Below, piece after piece: positions 5,999-14,405 of a DNA stretch of 43,347 nucleotides. Numbering within the stretch: position 1 is the first letter of the stretch; every line of letters starts with the position of its first letter. Origin of the DNA: Segatella copri (lineage in GTDB: Bacteria; Bacteroidota; Bacteroidia; Bacteroidales; Bacteroidaceae); assembly GCF_019127135.1 (NCBI RefSeq), contig NZ_JAHOEA010000034.1:1-43347 (forward strand). Reading direction: 5' to 3'. Both the position numbers and the translations under genes were made by a program. The notes beneath the pieces are model-generated. The model saw only the letters and a program-made list of their open reading frames with translations. It searched no databases and had not been told where the DNA came from.

Positions 5999-8713
5999 TT
6001 AGTAGAACAGCCAATCAATCGCCTTGTCGGCACCTGAGAGACCGGCATCACGAGCGGTAATCTTATCGCTCGTAGCACCGAGCACAAGCAGGAAGCCCTT
6101 TGGCAGGAGCAGGGTATGCTTGCCGGCAGCAAACTCGTACTTGTGGATGTTGACCTGTGGCATGCCGTCGATGCGGATGGCACTGGTGAGCTGTGGCTCT
6201 GCCTGACCATAATCGTTGGCTGTGGCATCGGTCTCCAGCTTCGGAGCCTTGGCATATTTCATCTGGTCATCACGGAAATAACCTATCAGGAGCTGCACAG
6301 GCTTCTTGGTGATGAAGGTGAGCGAGGTAGACTCGCCACGCTGCTTGCTGCTGTTCATCACGTAAGCATTCATACCTGCCAACTCTGGAGCAAAATCGGT
6401 TACTACACTATCCAAATCGCTGAAGAGCTTGGCACCCTTGGCAATTTTCACCATCTTGAAATTAGCCTCGCCATTGATATTCTCCATCTGGAAAGCACCC
6501 TTCTGCAGGGTTACATCCTTCAAAGGTTTGATGTCCTCTGCCTTCATCTTGTAAGTACCCGCAGCCTGGGCCTTGAGCATGGCGATGTTCTTCTTCAGAT
6601 TCGCCAGTTCCTGCTCATATTTCGGCAAGAGTTCACTCCAATGCTTCATATTGCCGCCATCACCTCCGATTGGGATGCGGCGCTGGGCGGTCTGCATCGA
6701 ATTGGCATAGAGATAGGTATCCTTGGTAAGATCTACCAGCTGACGGTAATACTCCAGACTCTTTTCGAGCAGCGGAACGGCAGCATCCAATTCCTTGATA
6801 TCCTTACCCCACTTATAGTTGAGCACATGCTGAGCCGCCTTCACCTTCCAGCCGAAAGCATAGGCAAAGGCACGGTAGCAATGCATATCGTTCTGAAGAC
6901 GACGGAACTCATCCTGATTGCCGGTTACACGACTCGCTACGGCATCGATGGCAGCCACAGCCTTGTCGCCGTGAGCCTCGGTCTGAGCTACGATATCGAG
7001 TGGCAACTCACCCACATGAGGCTGATGCTTCCATTCCTTCTCTACATATTCGATGAGTTTCTCGCCCTCAGGACCGCAACTCTCATAGAAACCAGGATAG
7101 ATGGTGTACTTATATGGATTCACCAGCTGACTCATGAACATGCCCAGGAGCAGCGTCTGACGGTTGCCCTCTGTAATACCGAAACGGCGGAGGAGCTTAG
7201 GCGCAATCTCGCCACTCTCATCGTATGCCTTGCGGATGCTGTCAGCAACAGCGGCATCAGAAGCATAGTAATCAGCAAGCACCTTATCCCAGTAATTACC
7301 CTCGGCAGCTACATCGCGACGGCAATTCCAGGCATATCTTCCCCATGTCTTGTACCACATCCAGTCGCGGTCCAACTGCTTCTCCCGCTGTCCGCCAGGC
7401 AATTTATCTGCCGTATAAGGCCAATCCCAGTAACTAGCCTGCGGATAGAGATGCAGGGCATTGGCGTGATGAACATCGTGCATCGCCGTTACCGCCTTCT
7501 GAACGAAAGAAGGAGATGACCAGCGGAAAGGTTCGAGATTGGCAAGGATATGTACATTGCTGATATGGGTAGAACCCAGGGCTGCCAAATCGGTATGAAT
7601 CTTGGTCCAAGGACCGCGAGGCTGATAGGTGGTCAACGACTCTCCATTATACTTATGCATCGTATAGAGGTTCTTGTAGAGAGGGAGCGCTGCCTCCATC
7701 ACCATCTTGCAGTCGGTATCGTGGGCACGGAGCAGGACAGGCGGTTCATCGGTTCTTCCCAAAGCCTTCAAGCCGTCCTTGACACCCGGAATGATGGTCT
7801 TGGTCATCCATTCCACATCATCCTCATAGGTATTCATCGCCTCACCGAGACAGACGAGCAAGCCTACATTCGGATATTTCTCGATGAAGGCAGCTACCGA
7901 CTTGCGGGTATAATCGCTGATGAGCGGAGTGATAGGACGGTGACGGTCCTGTGTCTTCAAGCCATAATGATCAGCAAAAGGCTTGGAGAGGATGATGTTG
8001 TAGAACATCTGAATGACGAAGATGCCACGTCGGTCAGCCTCCCTGGTCAGGAACGAGAACATCTCTTCGTTCTTCCTGAAGGTAGCCTCATCCACTTCGA
8101 GGGCGAAAGGATAATCCTTCAGTTTGACGAGCGAAGCAAAAGGATGACCGTTCCAGAGATAGAGCGAATTCATCTTGTTGTCTACGAGCATATCGAGATA
8201 CTGGATCCACTGTTCCTTGTCATAGAACCAAGGGAAGTTCTCTGGGGTATAAGGGTATTCGTAAACCTGATGGCCCGGCAGATAAACGGTTTTCTGCAAA
8301 CCTACACAAGCACCACGGAGCACCATTTCAGGCGCATCCTTCTGCATTAGCGGCACATTGAGAGAACCATGCTGAGCCACGTATTCAGCGATTTCGTTGC
8401 AGCCGTAGATGACTCCCGAGCCGTCATTTCCCTGCAACTGGATCTTCTTTCCCTTGCGGGTCCATGAGAAACCTTCCTTCTTCAGTCCGGCAGTATCCTT
8501 GGCTTGCGAGAGCGAAATGCGATATTCGCCCTTCTTGCCGTTCACCACTGCAGAGAAGCCCAAACGGTTGAGCTTCTTCTGTAGGTATTCAGCAGCATAC
8601 TGTTCCCGATTAGAAGCCTTCTTCTCGGTCAGGATATTTACTTTCTGGGCAAAGGATACAGATGGAATCAGCACGAGGGCTGCCATCACAAAAATCTTTT
8701 GTACTTTTATCAT
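5999..8713 (-). CDS. GH138-like alpha-D-galacturonidase (RG-II chain A)
   Basis: A secreted 904-residue protein with signal peptide (residues 1-22, ending SFAQ). Residues about 25-125 resemble the small alpha/beta domain found before the barrel in GH67/GH20-type enzymes; a TIM-barrel-like domain follows (about 130-480), then a helical region and a C-terminal beta domain. I assign GH138, which removes alpha-galacturonic acid from rhamnose in RG-II side chain A. The glutamates in CLGEAMN (Glu291) and YNGES (Glu358) are 67 residues apart, the spacing I remember for the GH138 catalytic pair (Glu294/Glu361); this is from memory. GH115 alpha-glucuronidase is the main alternative. The gene has its own copy of the shared 30-bp promoter element and lies beyond a hairpin from the upstream gene, so it is probably a separate unit. 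Confidence 0.75.
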   Translation of the reverse strand: MIKVQKIFVMAALVLIPSVSFAQKVNILTEKKASNREQYAAEYLQKKLNRLGFSAVVNGKKGEYRISLSQAKDTAGLKKEGFSWTRKGKKIQLQGNDGSGVIYGCNEIAEYVAQHGSLNVPLMQKDAPEMVLRGACVGLQKTVYLPGHQVYEYPYTPENFPWFYDKEQWIQYLDMLVDNKMNSLYLWNGHPFASLVKLKDYPFALEVDEATFRKNEEMFSFLTREADRRGIFVIQMFYNIILSKPFADHYGLKTQDRHRPITPLISDYTRKSVAAFIEKYPNVGLLVCLGEAMNTYEDDVEWMTKTIIPGVKDGLKALGRTDEPPVLLRAHDTDCKMVMEAALPLYKNLYTMHKYNGESLTTYQPRGPWTKIHTDLAALGSTHISNVHILANLEPFRWSSPSFVQKAVTAMHDVHHANALHLYPQASYWDWPYTADKLPGGQREKQLDRDWMWYKTWGRYAWNCRRDVAAEGNYWDKVLADYYASDAAVADSIRKAYDESGEIAPKLLRRFGITEGNRQTLLLGMFMSQLVNPYKYTIYPGFYESCGPEGEKLIEYVEKEWKHQPHVGELPLDIVAQTEAHGDKAVAAIDAVASRVTGNQDEFRRLQNDMHCYRAFAYAFGWKVKAAQHVLNYKWGKDIKELDAAVPLLEKSLEYYRQLVDLTKDTYLYANSMQTAQRRIPIGGDGGNMKHWSELLPKYEQELANLKKNIAMLKAQAAGTYKMKAEDIKPLKDVTLQKGAFQMENINGEANFKMVKIAKGAKLFSDLDSVVTDFAPELAGMNAYVMNSSKQRGESTSLTFITKKPVQLLIGYFRDDQMKYAKAPKLETDATANDYGQAEPQLTSAIRIDGMPQVNIHKYEFAAGKHTLLLPKGFLLVLGATSDKITARDAGLSGADKAIDWLFY

Positions 8714-8735
8714 TGTCTTAGTCTTTGTTTTATAA

Positions 8736-8765
8736 ATAAAGACGCAGTTTCCTTCTTTTTGTAAT
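8736..8765 (-). promoter_or_regulatory. Shared 30-bp promoter element, copy 1 (GH138 gene)
   Basis: On the minus strand: ACAAA, 11 bases, then TGCGTCTTTAT. The same layout occurs before the GH95 and GH143/GH142 genes. The CGTC core with an A-rich box about 13 bases upstream resembles ECF-sigma promoters; canonical TAnnTTTG is absent. The element ends 22 bases before the start codon. Confidence 0.65.
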
Positions 8766-8803
8766 CAATGAAGGAACATTCGTTTGGGGGGTCTTAAAAC
8801 AAT

Positions 8804-8849
8804 AAAAGGATAGAGTATGATACGTTCATCGTACATATTCTATCCTTTT
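8804..8849 (-). terminator. GGATAGA hairpin, copy 3
   Basis: AAAAGGATAGA pairs with TTCTATCCTTTT; inner arms TATG/CATA and TACG/CGTA also pair. It lies 15 bases after the stop of the GH78-propeller gene. Inner arms differ in sequence from copies 1 and 2 yet still pair, which supports a conserved RNA structure. Confidence 0.72.
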
Positions 8850-8863
8850 AATTTACTATTTTC

Positions 8864-11800
8864 TTATTTTATCTTTTTCAAATCCACTTCCTTATACGCC
8901 ACTCTCTGGCGGCGCCAGGTGTAGATGCAATGCAGTTTGCCATCCTTTCCCTCGATGATGCCTGGATAGGAATACTGGTTGATAGGACTGTCCTCCAGGG
9001 TGAGGAGATGACGCCAATGGGTGCCGTCTTCGCTGATGGCAAGACTCAATGGTGTGCGAGGTCCCTTCTTGGTTCCCGGCAAGGTCTCGAAATTGTTGTA
9101 GATGAGCACGTGTCTGCCATCCTTCAGGGTGACAGCATCCGTACCGCTCTGGTTGTTTTCGATGTCGAGCAGGGTAACCGGAGTCCAGGTATCACCACCG
9201 TCGCTGCTGAAACTGGTAGCAAGTTTGGCATTATGGGTACGCATCAGAACCTGCAATCTGCCATCCTTCAACTTCAGGATAGATGGCTGGATACTGTAGA
9301 TATATCTCGCCTTCTCACCCTCCTTGTAGATAGGATGCTGCATATCCACCGTAGCCGAATCCACATCATCGGTACGAGGCTTCAGTTCGGCATCTACCGG
9401 ACCCACATACTTCCACTTTCTGGTCTTCAAGTCGAGAATCTCCACATGGAATCGCCAACCCTTGTTCTCGGTACTGGAACCGCAGATGAGTCTGCCGTTC
9501 ACCATTTCCGGCTTGTTCTTGATAGGGCCGAGGAAACCGTCTGGCAAAGCCTCCGGATTACTCCAGGTCTTACCGCCATCCTTCGATTTCACAAGACAGC
9601 CCGTCCAGTCGCCAACCGTAGAACCCACCTTATAGAACAGCCATATCTCGCCATCCGGCATGGTATAGAGCACAGGGTTCCAGCAAGACTTGCGCTTCAG
9701 ATTGGCAGGCAACTTGATATTGGCTGACTTAGAGCGGAAATCATATTTGTAGCCGGCAGGCACACCGAAACGGCGCAATCCATCCTTGATAGGTCCCTTA
9801 TCAGCCGGAGTTGTCTTCTCATCGATACCCGAAAGACCCGCCTTCTTAGCCTCAGGAGTACCCAGGCGATAAACACCATCGGCAGCCAGGATAGGTTTCT
9901 CCCAAGCCTTGGCACCCTTCGGCTTGCGACTTACCCAGATGCAGACATCCGGATTGCGCTCGAAGGTACCGCCGAAGTAAGCAGCCACCAGGTCACCATT
10001 CTTCAACTGGGTGATGGTAGAGGCATGAGCCGATGGGAATCCGCTGTAATCATAAAGGAATTCATCCTTCAGGATGGCAGCATCGCGGGTAGGGATTTCT
10101 ACCGAATAATGATAATCGCCACTACCCACCGTCTCAATCTTGCCATCAGGCAGATAGACATCGGCTGTGGTGTTGCAAGGCACGGTGATATCCCAATCCA
10201 CATGCTGCAAGGTCTTCTTCCACTGGCTCTTCACTACTCCGTATGGAGTCTCGTAATCAGCTTTTACCGATTCGCAGTTCTGAATACTGAATTCCGGCTT
10301 CAGCACGATGTGCTTGTAAGCCACGCTGGCATCAGCCTCAGCCACCTGCTGCACGTTGACACCCTTCTGCTGGATGCCTCCCAGATACTGGTAGCACCAG
10401 GTAAGCAAGTCACCCAGAAGCATCACATGGTTGCCTGAATTCATCTTCGGATCAGCCTTGTCGCCATTCCAGAGTTCCCAGATGGTAGTAGCTCCGTTCT
10501 CTGCCATATAACCCCACGACGGATAGGTGCGCTGGGTAGCCAGGAGATAAGCCACATCAGGAAAACCGTTGTCGCTCAAACCGCGAAGAAGCCAGGAGAT
10601 GCCGATGACACCGCAATTGACATGTTCCTTGGCATCGATGCAGATACCCTTCACTACCTGCTTGATGAGTTCGCTGCGCAACTCCTGGGGAGCGATACCG
10701 AAGGAGAGCGCCAGGAGATTGGCTGTAGAGGTATTGTTGCCATAATAGATGCTGTCTGGATAGAGCACATGACCCGGACGACGGGAAGTTCCTGCCTTGT
10801 TGGTGAGGAACTGCTTGTTGAAGGCTTCTATCATCCCGCTTCTGCGGTCTGCCCAAGCTTTCGCTTCTTCCTTCAAACCTTGCAAGTTGGCAAACTGCTC
10901 TGCCAGCTGCAGACAGCGGATCATATAAGCGGTGGCTATCAGCTTGCCATCGGTCTTTCGCTTCGGATCCTGACTGTGAATCAGTTCCAGCTTCTCCGGT
11001 GGTACGCACCAGTCGCCGTATTTATCCTTGGTGATGATGCCGTTCTTATCCGTATATTCTGCCAGGATATGGTTGATCCATTTCCTGATGGATGGATAAG
11101 AATCGATGATAGGCTGCTTGTTGCCAAACTGATGATAGAGCATATCACAGGTGAAAGGCAAGGCTGCCGGCCAGGTAACATCATCGGTATAGTAATTCCA
11201 GAAGGCAGGAGCCACATCCGGAATATTGCCATCCGAACGCTGGGCATCGCAGATATCGTGCATCCACTTGCTGTAGAGTCGCTCGTTGTCGAAAACGAAA
11301 CTTTCACCCAATGAACCTACCGTACGGTCGCCCAACCAAGGCTGGCGCTCGTTGCGCTGCGGACAGTCTACCGGCATACCCTTGTAATTGCCGTAGATGC
11401 CCCACCATGCATTCTTCAACACCTTATTTAATATCGTATCAGAAGTCTCGATATGTCCGATGGTAGCCATCTCATCGCTCACGGTATAAGCGGTGAAATC
11501 CTCCTTTCGGGCATTCTTCATACCGGTAATGGCAGCATAGCGGAAGCCGTGATAAGAGAAGGCAGGACGCCAAGACTTCCCGTTCTCCTTGCCATTGCAG
11601 ACATAAATATCCTCTGAGAGGGCATTGCGGAAGTTGTCGAGATACAGACTGCCGTCAGCCTGCAGTTTCTCTGCATATTTCACACGGATGGTATCACCCT
11701 GCCTGCCACGGACCTGGAAACCGATCCAGCCCGCCATATTCTGTCCGAAATCTACGATGAGAGTATCGTGGCGATGCTTCAGACTCACCGGATGACCGAA

Positions 11801-12850
11801 TTCCTTCTCAACCATTCCCGCCATCGGCTGCGCCATCAGCGTACCGTCTGGAATGGCACAGCGCTCGGCTTTCTGCCACTGGCTGTCATCGAAACCAGCC
11901 TGGGTCCAGCCCTTCAACGCCTGTTCTCTGCGGGCATCATACTCCTCGCCATCATACTCGTTGTTGCTGCGGATAGGACCATCGAAGCTCAACTTCCATG
12001 TGTTATTGGTAGCCCAGGTTTCAGTCTTTCCGTTCTCATACTCCACCTTCACGTTGATGCGGCATTTCGGATAACCGAAGAAAGGCGTCTTGTATGCTTT
12101 CTCCAGTCGCATCGGAAACATTCTGCCGTTGCCCAGTTTGATGGCGATGGCATTCTTCTCGGTCAGGAGCGAAGTGACATCAAAGGTATTGTAATAGATG
12201 GTCTTGCGATAATCGGTTGGTGCAGGCTGCAATGCCTGACTGCCCCCCATACGCTGACCGTTGACATAAAACTCGTATACACCGAGTCCGGCAACATAAG
12301 CCACCGCCCGCTTCACCTTGCCTTTTGCCGCAAAGTCCTTACGGATATAGCGTGCTGCCAGTCGGGTATGCATGCCTTTCTGTTCTCCGGGCTGCAGGTC
12401 TTCCAATCCAATCCAGGTGCCGCTCCATTTGGTTTCACCGAGCAGTCCGATGGAAAAGAGCTGCGGTTCGGTCCATTCCGATTTACCTTTATTGGTAGTG
12501 ATACGCACCTTCCAGTAAGCTTGAGTGCCACTCAACAGCGCCTTGCCCTGATAAGGAATCCACAGCTGTTCATCGCTGTTGCGTTCACCGCTATTCCATA
12601 AATCTGCCTCGTTTCTATCCAGTTTTTCTCTGGAAGAAGCCACCAGGATCTGATAACTCGTCTGCACCACGCCCTTCCTGTCAGAAGTAATCTGCCAGGA
12701 GAAGCGAGGGGTTGATGTTCCGATGCCCAGAGGATTCACCTGATTCTCCGTCCGCATCTTCACCACGTCAACATGACTGGCAGCGGAAAGCGGAAGTGCA
12801 GCCGACAGTGATACGGTCAGCAACACACTCATCAATATATTATTCTTCAT
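8864..12850 (-). CDS. GH78 alpha-L-rhamnosidase fused to sialidase-like propeller
   Basis: A secreted 1,328-residue two-enzyme protein (signal peptide to about residue 24). Residues about 30-910 form a GH78 alpha-L-rhamnosidase: fibronectin-like and Bac_rhamnosid_N domains, then the six-hairpin barrel with the acid region DCPQRNERQPWLGD and the base region TIWELWNGD. From about 910 to the end comes a BNR_2-type beta-propeller with Asp-box motifs SKDGGKTWS and SSDGGDTWT and conserved GPIKNKP, SIQPS and YTWRR segments. The FRIP arginine motif of true sialidases is not seen. RG-II chain C is rhamnose on Kdo (3-deoxy-D-manno-octulosonic acid, a sialic-acid-like ulosonic acid), so a rhamnosidase plus Kdo hydrolase in one chain would fit; that is inference. 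It is the last gene of the GH95-GH140-GH78 unit. Confidence 0.85.
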   Translation of the reverse strand: MKNNILMSVLLTVSLSAALPLSAASHVDVVKMRTENQVNPLGIGTSTPRFSWQITSDRKGVVQTSYQILVASSREKLDRNEADLWNSGERNSDEQLWIPYQGKALLSGTQAYWKVRITTNKGKSEWTEPQLFSIGLLGETKWSGTWIGLEDLQPGEQKGMHTRLAARYIRKDFAAKGKVKRAVAYVAGLGVYEFYVNGQRMGGSQALQPAPTDYRKTIYYNTFDVTSLLTEKNAIAIKLGNGRMFPMRLEKAYKTPFFGYPKCRINVKVEYENGKTETWATNNTWKLSFDGPIRSNNEYDGEEYDARREQALKGWTQAGFDDSQWQKAERCAIPDGTLMAQPMAGMVEKEFGHPVSLKHRHDTLIVDFGQNMAGWIGFQVRGRQGDTIRVKYAEKLQADGSLYLDNFRNALSEDIYVCNGKENGKSWRPAFSYHGFRYAAITGMKNARKEDFTAYTVSDEMATIGHIETSDTILNKVLKNAWWGIYGNYKGMPVDCPQRNERQPWLGDRTVGSLGESFVFDNERLYSKWMHDICDAQRSDGNIPDVAPAFWNYYTDDVTWPAALPFTCDMLYHQFGNKQPIIDSYPSIRKWINHILAEYTDKNGIITKDKYGDWCVPPEKLELIHSQDPKRKTDGKLIATAYMIRCLQLAEQFANLQGLKEEAKAWADRRSGMIEAFNKQFLTNKAGTSRRPGHVLYPDSIYYGNNTSTANLLALSFGIAPQELRSELIKQVVKGICIDAKEHVNCGVIGISWLLRGLSDNGFPDVAYLLATQRTYPSWGYMAENGATTIWELWNGDKADPKMNSGNHVMLLGDLLTWCYQYLGGIQQKGVNVQQVAEADASVAYKHIVLKPEFSIQNCESVKADYETPYGVVKSQWKKTLQHVDWDITVPCNTTADVYLPDGKIETVGSGDYHYSVEIPTRDAAILKDEFLYDYSGFPSAHASTITQLKNGDLVAAYFGGTFERNPDVCIWVSRKPKGAKAWEKPILAADGVYRLGTPEAKKAGLSGIDEKTTPADKGPIKDGLRRFGVPAGYKYDFRSKSANIKLPANLKRKSCWNPVLYTMPDGEIWLFYKVGSTVGDWTGCLVKSKDGGKTWSNPEALPDGFLGPIKNKPEMVNGRLICGSSTENKGWRFHVEILDLKTRKWKYVGPVDAELKPRTDDVDSATVDMQHPIYKEGEKARYIYSIQPSILKLKDGRLQVLMRTHNAKLATSFSSDGGDTWTPVTLLDIENNQSGTDAVTLKDGRHVLIYNNFETLPGTKKGPRTPLSLAISEDGTHWRHLLTLEDSPINQYSYPGIIEGKDGKLHCIYTWRRQRVAYKEVDLKKIK

Positions 12851-12858
12851 TTGAATTC

Positions 12859-12886
12859 TTCACTCTTCGTTCTTCACTCTTCACTT
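12859..12886. repeat. Heptad tandem repeat between GH78-propeller and GH140 genes
   Basis: Four seven-base units: TTCACTC, TTCGTTC, TTCACTC, TTCACTT. Nearly the reverse complement of the array at 35928-35961, including a GAATTC at the edge. It occupies almost the whole 39-base gap between the two genes. Confidence 0.8.
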
Positions 12887-12889
12887 TAT

Positions 12890-14362
12890 TTATTCATTCA
12901 AATCTCTTTTCTTACCTGCCAGACTCTGGTCTTCTATCATCTTCTGGTCTTTCTTCAGATAGTCCTTACTGGCATCAATGGCGATGAAAACACCATCGCT
13001 GATACCGCGGGTAGCCTTCTGAGGAGCGAAGGTGATGACCTTGTTGTCAAACGCTCCGATATATTCCAGCTGTCCGTTGGCAGCATCCATCCACCATACG
13101 TTCTTTCTGCTACCCGAAACCTTGCGGAGGTCGAGTTTCATCGGAACACAGTTGTAATTGTAAACCAGCAGATAATCGTTGCCTCGGGTAGCCAGCAGAC
13201 GGTTATATCTTTCACCGTTCTCACCGGCGATGATGCTCTGGTCAGGCACACGCTCAAAGTATGGCAGCGAGAGCATCAGGTTCTTGAGATGCTTCATCTG
13301 GTTGAATCCCGGGTCGTTGAGCGCCACATACCAAGGCTTCTCGGCTCCATCACTTCCATAACTGGTAGGATAGCCTGGCTTCAACATCTGCATGATGGCA
13401 TTATGGCCATAGGTATGACCACAGGAACCGGCAAAGACACTCCAGTAGGCATAGCGGCGAACATCATAATCCTGCCAGCGCTCCTCGTTAGGATCGTGCA
13501 GTCCCTTCGGAATATCCTCGTAGCTTGGTTCGGCATCAAGCACAGGCTTGATTGGCTTATATGCCCAGGTAGAATCCACATACATCCAGTTGTCCTCCTC
13601 GGTATTGTCCGGGATAGGATAATCCTTGTTGCCCATACGCTGACCATACTTGCGGTGACCGCTCTGGAAGGTATGGAAATCGAGCCATTTTGCCTTGCTC
13701 CACCATTTGGCAGAAGTATATCTGCCACGAGGATGATAGGTCATGAGATGGTTGTGGTCGATGCTCTTGATGCTGGTAGCGAGCGACTCCCACACTTCAG
13801 GATGGATATCGCCCTGGATATCGCCGCCCATCACCCAGATGATATTAGGCGAATTCTTATAGCGGTTGGCAAGGAACTTTCCGTATGCCTTAGCCTGCTG
13901 TGCATTGATATTCTCTGCCTTTACCTGAGAACCCCAGATGGTTACCATGCCGATGTAGATGCCGTTCTGTTCGGCAAGTTTGATGATGTAGTCGAGATGA
14001 TCCCAATAGCTGTAAACACCTGCTGGGTCTGCCTTCGACAAATCCCAACCGGCAGGGAGCGACTGCTGACCGTAGATATTAAAAGAAGGTGTGCCGTCCA
14101 TCACCTGGATGAGAACGGTATTGAATCCCGCTACACGGCATTTCTGAAGATAATACTGTGCCTCGGCTCTATCCAGACGTTCCGGCAGCAGCCAGCCGGT
14201 ATCACCCAACATGAAAAACGGCTGTCCGTTTTCAAACTGGAGGAATCGCTGGTTGGCAGAAACCTGTAATTTACCATTAGCCCAAGGCTTTTCGTTTTTT
14301 GCGGCAGAGGCTGCGGTAAAGATTCCGCAAGCCAACGCCAATGTTATCATTATTTTTTTCAT
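12890..14362 (-). CDS. GH140 apiosidase
   Basis: A secreted 490-residue protein (signal peptide to about Ala20) of the DUF4038 / putative collagen-binding domain architecture, which defines GH140. GH140 (B. thetaiotaomicron BT1012) cleaves the bond between apiose and backbone galacturonic acid and so releases RG-II chains A and B. The TIM barrel spans about 40-380, with FMLGDTGWLLP at its start, Asp181 in VMGGDIQGD and Glu278 in VLDAEPSYE. The 97-residue spacing equals that of the catalytic pair I remember for BT1012 (Asp187/Glu284). A C-terminal beta domain follows (about 395-480) with YLLVYNYNC and WWMDAANGQ. It lies 43 bases downstream of the GH95 gene with no terminator, so the two are co-transcribed. 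Confidence 0.9.
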   Translation of the reverse strand: MKKIMITLALACGIFTAASAAKNEKPWANGKLQVSANQRFLQFENGQPFFMLGDTGWLLPERLDRAEAQYYLQKCRVAGFNTVLIQVMDGTPSFNIYGQQSLPAGWDLSKADPAGVYSYWDHLDYIIKLAEQNGIYIGMVTIWGSQVKAENINAQQAKAYGKFLANRYKNSPNIIWVMGGDIQGDIHPEVWESLATSIKSIDHNHLMTYHPRGRYTSAKWWSKAKWLDFHTFQSGHRKYGQRMGNKDYPIPDNTEEDNWMYVDSTWAYKPIKPVLDAEPSYEDIPKGLHDPNEERWQDYDVRRYAYWSVFAGSCGHTYGHNAIMQMLKPGYPTSYGSDGAEKPWYVALNDPGFNQMKHLKNLMLSLPYFERVPDQSIIAGENGERYNRLLATRGNDYLLVYNYNCVPMKLDLRKVSGSRKNVWWMDAANGQLEYIGAFDNKVITFAPQKATRGISDGVFIAIDASKDYLKKDQKMIEDQSLAGKKRDLNE

Positions 14363-14405
14363 TTTCTAAAGGAGTTTTGATGTTAAGGAGTTTATACCCA
14401 TATTT

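Noticed and set aside
6116..7519. 467-codon open frame on the plus strand opposite the GH138 gene
   Set aside because: The opposite strand encodes a full GH138-like enzyme with signal peptide. The antisense frame has no recognisable domain and is an artefact of codon bias.
5999..8713. First reading of this gene as GH115 alpha-glucuronidase
   Set aside because: Overall shape is similar, but RG-II context and the 67-residue spacing of Glu291 and Glu358 fit GH138 better. GH115 is kept as the alternative.
8864..10110. Reading the C-terminal propeller of the GH78 fusion as a sialidase
   Set aside because: Asp boxes are present, but no FRIP-type arginine motif is seen at the start of the propeller, and neighbours are pectin enzymes. 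True sialic-acid activity is unlikely.
12851..14269. 472-codon open frame on the plus strand opposite the GH140 gene
   Set aside because: The minus strand carries the GH140 catalytic pair and signal peptide; the plus-strand product resembles no protein family, and it starts in a tandem repeat.
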